Below, piece by piece: positions 12,621 through 23,830 of a DNA stretch of 64,000 nucleotides (position 1 is its first letter; each line of letters starts with the position of its first letter). The notes under the pieces are model-generated. The model searched no databases and was not told where the DNA came from. It saw only the letters and a list, made by a program, of their open reading frames with translations. The translations under genes and the position numbers were made by a program. The stretch is from Acestrorhynchus altus (Eukaryota; Chordata; Actinopteri; Characiformes; Acestrorhynchidae), in NCBI GenBank assembly GCA_034509495.1, contig CM067512.1, positions 3,913,699-3,977,698 on the forward strand, in the 5' to 3' direction.

Positions 12621-13939
12621 CCATTGGCAGTGTTGTTCTATGGAGATACAGGATGTGTACACTACTTAATTGCCGTCTCAGCACTGTGTGCGTGTCTTAT
12701 CTAAACCAGAAGCAGAATCAGACTGCATTCTACTCCACATATGTCTGTCCACTCACACTCATCCATACCTTTAAACATGGTATTCACGGTGCTGACTGGC
12801 ACTTTATCAGCAGCTGGTCAGCAGGGAACAGCACCGTACGATAAGAGAGCTTTTCTTTGGCACTGAAGGTCGAATGGGCAGGTGAACAATGTTGGTCTTC
12901 TCTGCCGATCTGATGATGTGCTGAAGTTTTGAAATGCTCCACAGATCTAAGCACAAAAGCCAAATCCTAGGGATGCCATCCATTCATACATGTACCTGGG
13001 TGCCTTAATTGAAGGGGGGAAAGGACACTTTTACATTTTTTAGCAATACTGTTCATGCTATTTTTAATAAATTTGACAAATAAACCCACAACATCATAAC
13101 TTCATAGGCTTTCATATGAGCAGGTAGAACTTCTTCATGTGCTGTAGGATGCACATCCTCTCTGGAGCTTTCTATGTGATGGATTTGACATTCCAGGTTA
13201 CTCATCTAAAGACAGGTAATTGACTGTTTAAAGACGCAGAATTGACTGTTTACATATCTGCTCTGGAACGTTATGTTTGTGTTGAAACACAAGAACAACA
13301 ACAACAACAAAACGATGGATTGTTGGCTCCACTTGGATTCTCCTTTATCCCATTTCTGAACTCTGGTCTTGACCCAGAGGGATACGCTTGACACAGAACG
13401 CTGGTCCATCCTATCACATACGGAAGAAGCAATCAGCTATTAAATTACTCGTGGGACCAAGATCTGTACTAAGCGTCAATCATTTCTGTAGACATTTAAT
13501 CCCTCTGAGTCACCAACAGTTCAATTATGACCCGGCCCATATAGCCACTGGGTGAATCATATCTGACCACACAGCCATTTTTAAAGCAGATAACCATTTT
13601 TTAAACCTGAGTGTCTGCTCATTCGTCATTATCTTCAGTCTCTAAGTAAGATTCACTAAGAGAAGAACTACCAGCAGAGCTGAAGAACTCTTTAGATGAA
13701 CACGACAAGCTATTTCATTCTCCTTTAGTCTTTAAAAAGATAATGTATTTAGAAATGAAAGTCTTTATCAGCATTGCTGGGATTTTGGGATGCAGTGGGG
13801 TTGGGAACGGTCCACTGAGCAAAATCTTCAAGGCTGTTTAATACATGATGATGCAAGTAACGTTTATGCGAAAAACAGGACACAATTCAACAATTCTGCA
13901 ATTTTCCAACAAAATATTAATAAAGTGTTGATGTGAGCA

Positions 13940-14130
13940 GAATAGTACACTAGTGAGAGAGGGGGTAGTGAGCACACATGCCCAGAGTGGTGGGGAAGCC
14001 CTATCCAAAGCATCCAGAATTGAGTGCCTTACTCAAGGGCACTTCAGTCACGTCCTGCCAGTTCAGGGAATCAAACCAGCAACCTTCAAGCTACAAGGCC
14101 GAAGCCCTAACCACCAGGTCACGCCCAGTT
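13940..14130 (-). mobile_element. tRNA-derived SINE, minus strand
   Basis: On the minus strand it starts GCGTGACCTGGTGGTTAGGG, with a box A-like core, then has GGTTTGATTCCC, a good box B of an RNA polymerase III promoter, and continues with GTGCCCTTGAGTAAGGCAC and GGGCATGTGTGCTCAC. This is a common fish SINE-type sequence. It is not a functional tRNA gene, because no cloverleaf can be closed. Confidence 0.7.
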
Positions 14131-15184
14131 TCACCTCTGTTTGTTTTGTTTGATCAAGGGTACGATCATCAAAAACATACAAAAACAAAAATTGACTCAA
14201 ATTGCTGCTGAAAATCAAGTAAAAATGTAAAATTTAAATTTTAATCGACATTAAAAATGGTGTCCTGGGGCATCAGTGAGCTCCTGGACAATCCGTCCTT
14301 TTATGATCCGGTCCTGCCCTTCAAGACCCATACATTTCAGCTAAGAACCTTTTTGGACCCATTGTTTCTGAGACTCGATGGTGGTCCTTTTACATTGATG
14401 GAAGCTAATAAAGTAACTAGAAGTCGACAAAGTACACCTGTGTTATAGGTGTTTCCAATATAATGGCCAATAATCCCATGCTAAATGTTCCTAATCATCT
14501 GTAGCCAAGACGGCAACTCATGTAAACACAATCTCCAGGAGTTCTCACAATTTTCCTGACTTTCTTTCTCCAATTCTAATTCAGCCCTTGTCTTGAGTCT
14601 TCAGTTGCCTCTTTTGGTTCCTTACTCTTTCATCTGGTTTCCCCCAAACTCTTTTTGAAGCTCCTCTGATGGCACCGGTTGCTTCATCGCCTGTGCAAGC
14701 GGCTGCATTCTGAAGTAGAGGACAGAGGGAAAAGAGGTCTGTTTTGATCCCCTCTGGCAGTACCACATGTCAACCGAGCCGTTTTTCTATGGTCTGCTAG
14801 CCAGAGGGTCACAGGAAGAAAAATGCACCATACGGCGCATTTCTGTAGCAACTGAATACTAACCGCAGCGTGTTTGTTCTAATGAATGTTAAAATTCCTC
14901 CTGGAGTTAAGCTTAGAGTGGTACCCACACTGCCACCCTCTGCATTCTACTACTTTCATCTCAAACATTCGTGCAGGCGAAATTTTCATTCGCTGATGTC
15001 AAGCCAACATCAGAGCAAAGTCACGAGCCCAGCTTATCATGTTATAAATAGTTGTTCTGTATTATCATGTGATATGAAAAACAAACAGGATGCTGTATAT
15101 GTTTTAACCCTTTATAGTATTATTGAATATTTCATAAGCTCAAACAGAACGGATGTGCAAAACAAAAATGTCCAAAGTCTGACA

Positions 15185-16080
15185 AATATGTTCATTTTTT
15201 CACTCAAGACATGGTTTGGGTTCCTTTACCACAAATTCAGTAAATAAGTGCCTGTGGCCGTCAGCTTGTGGCCCTTCTGAGTTATTGAAGCTCAGGTTGC
15301 TTTGATTGTGACCTCCAACTCATCGCTATTGCTGGTTTGGCTTTTCTCATCTTCTCCTTGACAACTGTTCCTCCCTAGGTATGGAGAGTTGGCTTGCCAG
15401 TCTAGCACAATTGTGGTCAGCAAACCATTTGGTAGCAGTTTTGGCACCATGGGCAGGAGCTGATTCCAGCTGGTAAAGCAGATAGTCCATAAAACTTTTC
15501 CACAGATAAAACACAGTGGACCAACACCAGCAGATAACGTCCCCTAAACCATCACAGACTGCAGAAACTTTACACTGGACTTCAGACGCCTTGGACAGTG
15601 TTCTCCACACTTCCTCCAGACACCAGGACTTTTGATTTCCAAATTAAATGCAGGATTTACTTTCATCTGAAAAGAGCATTTTGGAGCTCTGAGCAACAGT
15701 CCATTTTTGGTTCTCCTAAGTCGCTTCTGACCCTGTCTCTGCTTCAGGAGGTGCTCGATTGGAATATTGCCGTCAGACACCCTTTCCTGGAGACATCTGT
15801 GTGTGGTGGCTCTTGATGCTCTGACAAGCCTCAGTCCACTCCTTGTGAAGCTCTCCCAAGTTCTTGAATCCACTTTTTCACAATGCTCTGTTGCTCATGC
15901 ACCTTTTCCCACCACATTTTCCCCATTAAAGCCAATTTTCCATTAATATGCTTTGATACAGCACTCTGTGAACAGCCAGCAATGACCTTCTTTGGATGAC
16001 CCTTTTTACAGAGGGTGTTGATGATTGTCTTCTATCAGGTCAGCAGTGTTCGACCTGACACTAGTAGTTTACTCAAAAGC
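15185..16080 (-). pseudogene. Tc1-like transposase relic, nearly full span
   Basis: Minus-strand blocks in order: ESFTRSGLRLVRASRATTHR (helix-turn-helix side), RQGQKRLRRTKNGLLL, FQMKVNPAFNLEIKSPGVWR (degraded SDESKF...GVWRK), CPRRLKSSVKFLQSVMV, SAGVGPLCFI and LDWQANSPYLGRNS (from LDWPANSPDLNPIE). Both halves of a Tc1-like DDE transposase are present, but the catalytic SDE and the final Glu block are frameshifted or substituted. The element runs antisense to rxfp1 about 5 kb upstream. A closely related copy lies at 61245-61925. Confidence 0.8.
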
Positions 16081-16084
16081 CATA

Positions 16085-18355
16085 CTGACAAAAAATAAAA
16101 AAGCCTTAAATGTTTCTTTTTGCATGTAATGACCACAATTCACACAGTTGACCTTTTTGAATTAAATCATGAACACAAATGAAGTTTACAGGTCAGTGCA
16201 GGTATGGTAAAACCTGCTCCAGTTGAAAAAGTCAGGGATTAGCAATACAGGAGTGTTTATGTATCCTGGAGTTTTATCTCCAACACCACTTGCTTCCTTC
16301 CTCGGCAGGCCGCTGCTGCAGAACACACACAAACACAGACTCTGAAAAAATGATTGTTTCTGCTCAGTTTATGTAAGCTCATCTCTGTGTAATAGCTGTG
16401 ATTATTTTCTCAAAATAACATGTCACCAGTGTGGCTCACAGCCAGCCCATCTAAAACATTGTTCAATTTGGCTTCAGTGGACCCTGGGTCTGCCCAGTTG
16501 ATGAAGTCACCCTAAGTCTGACCTTTCCAAGGTGGATTTGTGTAGATTAGTTGTAACCTGCATCTGAAAAGTCAGGCTGTGGCCTTGCGAATATGAAACA
16601 GCCTAAACTGGGACAGTACAGCGCATTTTGGCTGCGCAGGAGAGCGGAGAAAAAAAGGGAAGCTCTCATTTCACGGGTCATTTGGCAATGCAGGAAAAAG
16701 CAGGGTGGAATGAACAGGCTAACTGGGTGTCAGATTGACAGGATGAATCCACAAGTTTTCTGAATGTGTCTAGTACCCTGAGGGTTCAGCTACTGGTTTT
16801 GACCCTGTGCTCCATCTCACAATTCTCTCCTGCTCTGTGAGGGACCCTCCAATTGGACATCCACCCACCTGGGATTGAAGACAGCATGTCAGCAATGAAA
16901 GACAAGCTTCTGTAATCAGCACAATAACAACCAATAGAGTCAGAGACACAGGTGGCTAACCGGGTTATGGAGAGGAGACAGCGGGTCAGTGGACCTTCAG
17001 AGGACAGACAAACACTTTGTCCTCTGTTTGTCTTTAACCATGACCATAATTATACAAACCCATGTTCTTTTTAACAGGCATGTCATGCATTGCTATGTAT
17101 TACTCGTCTAATTGGCTGTAAAGTCTGGTTTGTGTGTTCAGGCCTCGTTGACTTTGTCTACTGATTTGTCCATAAATTCGACAACCTGGAAAATCTATGT
17201 TCTAACCCTGTGCGGAGCTTTTCCTGCTACACCACGAAACAACATTAATGAGGCTCCCTTCAACTAAACATATGTCCAAATGTTTGCACAAACCCCTTCA
17301 AACGAATGCATTCATTTACTTTACATTACACCCATTGCAGACATGTGCAAATGCACACACGATTTATCTAGTCCCTGTAGAAACTACAGCCAATAGAATA
17401 AGATTCTCAAACAGATAAACATAAACCTATTGGCATCATGACACCAGGTAAGAAGGATAAAGCCCCCAGCATTTAGCTGTGGAGCAGTAGAACTGCTTTC
17501 TGGAATGATGGTGCTCTATCCAGCACTTTTGGGATGAGATGGGGATGAGGTGGAGTGGTCATTTTCCAACATTCTGACCTCCTTAATCCAGATCCTTATA
17601 GCTATTCTACAGAATCTGTTAGAAAGTCTTCCCTGGACAGTAGAGACAAGATGAATTCTTTTTAATTCCCTTACTCTTTACTCTTTGAGCCCTGAAAACC
17701 ATATTCAGAATACCATTCATTAAGGTTTTCTCCCCAACAGTGTTTCTGCAGGTGTTCTGGTTTTAGTGGTCAGGCCAGTGCTTTCTGGCAAATCCATAGG
17801 TCACAAATCCCACAAGTCCAGGCTCCCACATGGCCAGCAGTGAGTAGTTCACACTTCTGGTGAAGAGCAAGAGTGACCCATAGTGCTGTTGGCGGCTGTG
17901 CCGTGCAGCTTTGTACCATCATGCTGACATATTGCTAATGTGGCAGAGTGAAGCTACTGTCTCAGGGCAGAGATCAGAAGCACTGAGCCATGAAGGTCTC
18001 TGGAGAAGAGAATGGGCTGTCTCAGAATAACTGGACTGGAGAGACTGTAGAGCAATACAATACACTGGCTACTCAATGGATGCAAGTGACAATGACCACT
18101 AACCTCCTCAAAACATTATAAGTCCATTGTAGCACAGCCAAGGTTTAGTTTCAATGTTGGTAGGTGCACCCCACACACCCCTGACTGTCTGAGCATCCTG
18201 AACCATTGGTGTCCAACTGCTCCACCATCACAAAGCTCAGTGATCATGTGAAGGAGTCAGACAGCAGCAGCAACATCCCAGTTTACCATAAATCCCAGTG
18301 TCCATCAGCCCCTGGATCTACAGCTTATAACTAAGATGAGACATTAATTACCTAA
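16085..18355. other. Intergenic with one MITE, otherwise unrecognised
   Basis: 16085-17250 and 17655-18355 contain no ORF, RNA or repeat that I can name with confidence. Words at 16230-16330 (CCTGGAGTTTTATCTCCAAC) resemble diffuse fish repeats. Confidence 0.35.
17255..17650 (+). mobile_element. MITE-like element, family A copy
   Basis: Begins near ATATGTCCAAATGTTTGCAC, then AAGCCCCCAGCATTTAGC, TGTGGAGCAGTAGAACTG, CTCTATCCAGCACTTTTGGG and TCTTCCCTGGACAGTAGAGA. This is the same order as the copy at 48940-49352, so it is a dispersed family and not chance. Confidence 0.75.
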
Positions 18356-18359
18356 AGCT

Positions 18360-18625
18360 ACACTGAACAAGTAAATTTTCAGCCTGGACTTGAAGATTGA
18401 GACGGTGTCTGGGTCCCAAACATTATCTGGATGCTTATTCCAGAGCTGGGGGGCTTCGTAAGAAAAGGCTCTTCCCCCTGCTGAAGCTTCATGAATCCTG
18501 GGAACAAGTAGGAAACCAGCACCCTGTGATCTGTGTGATCGTGATGGCTCATAATGGGAGATTAGATCTTGCAGGCACCCATGTAGGGCTTTATATGCAA
18601 GAATTTTTATTTATTTATTTATTTA
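18360..18625 (+). repeat. Old teleost interspersed repeat, class not assigned
   Basis: TCAGCCTGGACTTGAAGATT, GAGACGGTGTCTGGGTCCC, CCAGAGCTGGGGGGCTTCGT, AGAAAAGGCTCTTCCCCCTG and GTAGGGCTTTATATGCAAG follow the order of a very common fish repeat that I recall but cannot assign to a class. It ends in a TTTA repeat at 18607-18628. The 134-residue ORF over it is not a gene. Confidence 0.6.
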
Positions 18626-18629
18626 TTTT

Positions 18630-20195
18630 TGCAACATTTGGGTTTAGTGATATTCCAATTTTCCCACCTTGTTGTTGCATTAAAATCTTTTTTTATGTAT
18701 TTTTATTTTCCATTCAAAATGCTCAAAATTCACAAACTCTTGGTGGCTGGAAAACCCACTTTAGATGCACTTGTATTGCAGCTGTTGTGACTAATTTGTA
18801 GGCACTTTGTTCTCTTCATAGCGGGAATAACTGCAGAGGCATCGTCTGGCCCAAATCATTTTTAACAAGCTCCGACCTTTATAACATAACCACCCCACTG
18901 AAAGCGAAACTAATGCCAAACAGACACTACCCCCCTCAACCCTGTCCATGAGAAGAAAATGATGGCTGAGGACTCCATCCCGAAACCGCTTGGGGGCTGA
19001 GCAGTCAGATGACCCCAGGAGTAACTGATTTCCTGTTCTGAAGCAAACATCAACACAAGGTCTGGTTTATCTACCGAATATGAGGCATTAAGCAGAGTTG
19101 CCAGTCACACTTGGTGCTGTTGTTTGCATGGACGAGCTCCCAGGGTGACCACTAATCCTGAGTCTGGCTGTAGGTGTTAAATCTATCAGTACTTTGAGTC
19201 CTGAAATGGAACCTGTGGAGCTCAGGGCATGTTTTGCATAGACCTTTTATTTGAGCTATGCTTGACTGGTTCTGCAAAGAGAATCCATTTCTGGACAACT
19301 TTCTTCTCGTTTTTGGGGAAGTGCACTTTGTGATGGTCCGCTTCTTTGCCTCATATTGGTTTCGGGTTTGCTTCCATGTGGTAGTTTGCCGTGGTGGCTG
19401 AAGCCACAGGCTCAGTGTTCCTCTCCACCAGGTTCTTGACCTTTTGTTTCACTCTCTTAACATCTTTCTTTAGGGGTGTAACCTCTGACAAAGCATTCTT
19501 ATTGCCTGGATGCACATCAGACAACAAAGGAGGTTTGACATCACCCACATCACCTCTGGGTTTTTCTGCAAACTCAGCCATCTGACCTTTCAGAATCTTC
19601 CATTCTATTTTGAGGTTCTGCCTTGTAACACTGTCTGCTCTGCACCTTCTTGAACTTTATAGATATGCATGTATCTCACGATGCAACTCCAGAGAATTAG
19701 GGTGAAAGTTTCTTGTTCTTAAAAGAATAGCTGTAACAACTGGTCAGAAACTGCACAGAGCATTTCAAAGACCTGCAAAGTTCTCACTCATGAATACGAG
19801 CCTCACCTCTCTCTGAGGGCCAAACTCCACCTGAAGCTGCTCTGGTGGTCTCATTCAACTTTAGTTGGCAGTTGCAGTCATGCCGATTGAGACTGCAGCA
19901 ATCTCTCACTGGTAGTAAAAGATGACCTTAAACTCCAAGCCATTGGACAGTCAAAAGGATGCATATCCGATCCAAAAGCACCAGAATTGAGATTTTTCCT
20001 GAATCTGAGTTTACGTCAATATCTTTTAGAACTTGTCTGAAGTAGTCTCTGTGCTGTGATGTGGCTGAGTATGGATGAGTTTTTCAATCACTTTGCCAAT
20101 AACTTTATTGAGGCCTCTAGTTGTTCAGACCAAGATTAGTAGATCATTCTTTTTTGAGAGAGCTCTGACTGCAGTCTTTGTGAGTCTGGATAAAT
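18630..20195. other. Upstream flank of rxfp1, no recognised gene
   Basis: The only item of note is a 76-codon minus-strand ORF (19351-19581) with a lysine-rich heptad-like run (LKKDVKRVKQKVKNLVERN) that could form a coiled coil. It resembles the coiled-coil part of a retroelement ORF1 or gag only in a general way, and there is no adjacent partner domain. The rest shows nothing I can name. Confidence 0.35.
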
Positions 20196-20849
20196 ACCCT
20201 GCCCTGCCCCCTCTCTCTGATCAGTGAGAGACTGTGTGCAGGTTGAGCATCAGCCCCGCCTCCTCTCTCTGATCAGTCAGAGTCTGTATGCAGGTTGAGC
20301 ATCAGCCCCGCCCCCTCTCTCTGATCAGTCAGAGTCTGTGTGAAGGTTGAGCATCAGCCCCGCCCCCTCTCTCTGATCAGTGAGAGACTGTGTGCAGGTT
20401 GAGCATCAGCCCCGCCTCCTCTCTCTGATCAGTCAGAGTCTGTATGCAGGTTGAGCATCAGCCCCGCCCCCTCTCTCTGATCAGTCAGAGTCTGTGTGAA
20501 GGTTGAGCATCAGCCCCACCCCCTCTCTCTGATCAGTGAGAGACTGTGTGCAGGTTGAGCATCAGCCCCGCCCCCTCTCTCTGATCAGTCAGAGTCTGTG
20601 TGCAGGTTGAGCATCAGCCCCGCCCCCTCTCTCTGATCAGTCAGAGTCTGTATGCAGGTTGAGCATCAGCCCCGCCCCCTCTCTCTGATCAGTCAGAGTG
20701 TGTATGCAGGTTGAACATCAGCCCCGCCCCCTCTCTCTGATCAGTCAGAGTCTGTATGCAGGATGAGCATCAGCCCCGCCCCCTCTCTCTGATCAGTCAG
20801 AGTCTGTATGCAGGTTGAGCATCAGCCCCGCCCCCTCTCTCTGATCAGC
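20196..20849. repeat. 52-bp GC-box minisatellite, 12 units, upstream of rxfp1
   Basis: About 12 tandem units of 52 bp, each with CTGATCAG, CAGGTTGAGCATCAGC and a CCCCGCCCC-like box. Nine units keep CCCCGCCCC (the Sp1 GC box in reverse), two have CCCCGCCTCC and one CCCCACCCC. A variant marker (GTGAGAGACTG in place of GTCAGAGTCTG) recurs at 20224, 20380 and 20536, exactly 156 bp apart, so the left part is a three-unit higher-order repeat. Each unit also holds CTCTGA-TCAG-TCAGAG, a 6-bp stem with a 4-base loop. Confidence 0.95.
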
Positions 20850-21229
20850 TCTGATCTGAGATTATGTATATGAAATACTGAATCAAGTCATTTTGTTTAT
20901 ATAAAGAAACTATCAAAGCCCAACTCAGAGTAACACCTCTTAGCCAATCACCACTCAGAGATTCTGACACGCCCCCAAGTAGTTAAAATACCTGTCAAAC
21001 TCAGCCAATGAAACTGAGGCAGTCTTACCCCCCAGTCCTGTCCAATCTCAGCCCATGACTCCAGACCCTATTAGCCAATCGGCGTGCAGGGGGCGTGGCT
21101 TGGTCGGAATAAGTAAGAAAAAAGACAGGTCGCGCGCTCTGGAGAGCAGCAGCGTGTGCGCGAGCGCTGGTCATTCATTCTTCCACTCAGTCGGACTTTG
21201 GGCTTCAGCTGTTTCCCTTCTGCAGCTCC
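20850..21229 (+). promoter_or_regulatory. Probable rxfp1 promoter and 5' UTR
   Basis: This stretch holds three AGCCAAT boxes in the same orientation (CCAAT at 20944, 21004 and 21075) and a GGGGGCGTGGC Sp1/KLF-type box at 21089-21099. A CpG-rich segment follows at about 21120-21170 (GGTCGCGCGCTC, TGCGCGAGCGCTGG), which is unusual in this AT-leaning window. No convincing TATA box is visible at a fixed distance, so initiation is probably dispersed. It lies directly 5' of the signal-peptide exon. The transcription start cannot be placed from sequence. An upstream non-coding exon is possible. Confidence 0.5.
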
Positions 21230-21272
21230 ATGCACACCTCCATCGTTGGTGTCCTGCTGTGTGGCGTGTCAG
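21230..21272 (+). CDS. rxfp1: Relaxin receptor 1-like, coding exon 1 (signal-peptide start)
   Basis: Candidate first coding exon. It encodes MHTSIVGVLLCGVS plus one overhanging G and ends at a strong donor (CAG|GTGAGT). The overhang joins the first two bases of exon 2 to make a Val codon, so translation runs on as VALTMFNVSEERSHC into the LDLa module. The joined N-terminus has a short polar start and a hydrophobic core (IVGVLLCGVSVALTMF), as expected for a signal peptide on a secreted-facing GPCR ectodomain. This ATG was chosen because an in-frame TAA lies upstream at 21110-21112 and I see no other in-frame ATG between. The -3 base is T, so the start context is weak. The exon sits just downstream of a CCAAT and GC-box rich stretch. 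What is seen: phase, donor and hydrophobicity. What is inferred: that this is the used first exon rather than an alternative one. cDNA could place the start elsewhere. Confidence 0.66.
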
Positions 21273-22033
21273 GTGAGTTAGATCAAGTGTCCTCCTGCAC
21301 CTGCTTTAGGGGGCAACTCTGATGGCTCTTCATCTTTGGTTTGGACATGAACCCCTTCACTGCTGGAAACCCATCGTTTGGTGATCAGATCTTCATTATG
21401 GCACTGCCTTCCGTTCAGATCTGGGTGTTTTTCCTTAGAATTTCATGAATGAATGAATGCATGCATGCATGAGTGAAGACAGTGTGGACTGGAGACACCA
21501 TGCTGGGACCAGTTGGGGTTTCTACACTTTTGAAGGCACCATAGATGTGAGATGGAGACCCCAGTCATCTAGTTATGATCTAAACCAGCTTAGTCCTAAG
21601 TCAAGTCAAGTCCTACCAAGTCCTTGATAAGGACAGAGTTGACGGTCAGATCTTTGAAGATTAAAATTCATAAACGGTGAAACTCAGCAGCTTAGAAGGG
21701 AGTTATGGCTGATGTAGAACTTTCATTTGCTCAAACATTAAAGAACGTATTTATAAGAGACCAAATATGTCTTCATTTGAGATATTTATGTCAAATCTAT
21801 TTGAGATATTTATCTCTATTTACATTTTAACAGATATTTAAATGAATATAATCATGTTTTGTTCAAAAATGTACTCGTTTACACCCAACAAATAAACAAC
21901 CTGGGTGTCCTTTACTCTTTTTGTTTATGACTTATGTATTATACATTCTCAGGGCTTTTATTCTGAAATTTGAACTCTGAAAGAGGAAGAGAGCAAACTG
22001 CCCCTCTCTTTTCATTTTCCTATGTAATCCATC

Positions 22034-22275
22034 TTGGTCAGGGATGTCATCAGCCCCGCCCCCTCTCTCTGATCAGTCAGAGTCTGTATGCAGGTTGAGC
22101 ATCAGCCCCGCCCCCTCTCTCTGATCAGTCAGAGTCTGAATGCAGGTTGAGCATCAGCCCCGCCCCCTCTCTCTGATCAGTCAGAGTCTGAATGCAGGTT
22201 GAGCATGTACACGTGGACAGAGCAGTAAACATGCACTGAAAGCTGGTTTGGCTGGGATTTAATTCAGATGGAAAC
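22034..22275. repeat. Intron 1 copy of the 52-bp repeat with its conserved tail
   Basis: Three tandem units of the 52-bp repeat, each with CCCCGCCCC. They are followed by a unique tail, GAGCATGTACACGTGGACAG and then AGCAGTAAACATGCACTG, up to a GGATTTAATTCAG segment. The same tail follows the copies at 8350-8500 and 53975-54355, so the tandem array is part of a larger dispersed element. Confidence 0.85.
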
Positions 22276-23514
22276 GAGTGAAAATATGAAGACACCACAG
22301 ATGTGAGATGGAGAAGGTACAGTGTGCTGGATGAGCATGTCTGGGACATAATCTGTGCTAGCATGTTACACTGTCCATTTCCATGGTACCAGGGCTTATA
22401 AAAAGTTGTTTATAAAATCCGTCCACATGTGACCTGTTCTAGTGAGCCACTGTGTGAGAGCTCATACAGAACATCTACTCAGCGAGGTGAGCTGTCATTT
22501 ATGTTACATCCATCACTTAATCTGACGTATTTGTTTGAGGGTGATGCTGTCTGATTAGTGATACATTCAAAACCAAATATTAGTCAGATTAGATTCTGGA
22601 TTTATGATTTTCATGAGTTATAAGCCAGACTGTTCAAGTAGAACAAGGCATGAAATGTCTCACTTTGTGGACACAAATGGACTTTTCACAATATTCTAAT
22701 TATGAGATGCACAGAAAAGACCATTCAGAGCTGAAACCACCACAGCGACGTTGTCCTGGATGTTGCATATTTGCTTGTTTTGCAGTGTGGATCGTTGTGG
22801 ACCGTGATGTGGCCACACGTTTGCTGACCACCTCAGCTGGAACACATCCATCTCCGTTAGTCTCCACTCTTGACAGTAGAGGTCTAATAGAGATGAGTGT
22901 CGCTGTAAAGGACCTTTGTAATGGTGATTAAAGTGGTTCTTCGTGGAAACAAAAGAGGCTCCTGTATGTCAGGGTGTCAAACTGGGCTGGTGGCCACAGG
23001 TTTTCATTCTTAACAACCAGCAGCAACACTTAACCAATCAGCTGCTCTTCAAACAACAGATCATATGAACTTCCATTTGGCTGGAATGAAAACCGGCCCA
23101 TTTCTGACCCGCTTTGACACCTCTGTTAGATTATTATCGTAATATTACTCAATAAACATGTGTTTACCACCCTGTTAAGCAATATATTGTACATGAACTA
23201 AATTGGCAGCACTTTGTTGTATTGAGGTTCTAGATAGGGCTGGACAATATGACTCCAAAACCACAGATGGTCACCGGGTAAGCAGATGTAAAATTATGAT
23301 ATGGTCATTTTTTTCTTGTACAACGTCGTTGGCAATATATTGATATTTGTAATTTATTGCCCATCTCTGGTTCTAGGTGCTGTGGCTCGAGAGTTAATAA
23401 GAGTTTAATACATCAATAATAGATCACAGTTTGTTGCACTTTGTTACAATTTGTTGATATTCTCACATCTCGCAACGTGCCTCTCATCTCATGCTTCAAA
23501 ATGATGGTTCTTCA

Positions 23515-23830
23515 AGGGTTCTTTAGTTAAAAAAGGCTCTGTATACAAACATGAACGCTCAAAGAACCTTTATTCCCAAAATAGCCAATAACCATTATTC
23601 TTTACCTCAGATTCATGGAGAACGTGCTGTCCATGGTTCTAAATGGATTCTTTTATAGGATCCATATAGGAGCAAAAAGGGTTCTGCTATTGTAATGATG
23701 TCAAACCTACCAACAGATGGACACTTTTAGGTATAATATAGAGCCCTTTTCAAAAAGGTTCTATATAGAACCACGTGCGGTGATTTGTCAATGAATCCAA
23801 AGAGCCCTTTCATGCGGCAAAGAAACCTTT
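23515..23830. mobile_element. MITE-like element, family B copy
   Basis: Carries words such as AAAAAGGTTCTATATAGAAC, AAAGAACCTTTAT and ATGGTTCTAAATGGATTC, built on the short palindrome GGTTCTATATAGAACC. Related stretches are at 26945-27085, 39440-39720 and 50735-50975. Confidence 0.6.

Larger units (their letters stand above)
11750..15180. other. Intergenic, repeat fragments, no gene
   Basis: Apart from the elements listed separately I see no coding support. 14230-14450 and 14500-14860 look unique. The 125-residue plus ORF at 14870-15247 ends inside the Tc1 relic and has no recognisable domain, so I do not call it a gene. Confidence 0.4.

Noticed and set aside
14050..14130. Possible tRNA gene (good box A and B on the minus strand)
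   Set aside because: The acceptor and anticodon stems do not pair and the sequence continues into a SINE body.
14870..15247. 125-codon plus ORF as a small gene
   Set aside because: No recognisable domain, AT-rich composition, and its end lies in a Tc1 relic.
20196..20849. CRISPR-like array of regular repeats
   Set aside because: The units are contiguous with no unique spacers, and the genome is a vertebrate's.
21055..21276. 73-codon ORF over the rxfp1 promoter and first exon
   Set aside because: It is in a different frame from the signal-peptide exon and has no domain; the phase-matched short frame explains the junction to exon 2.
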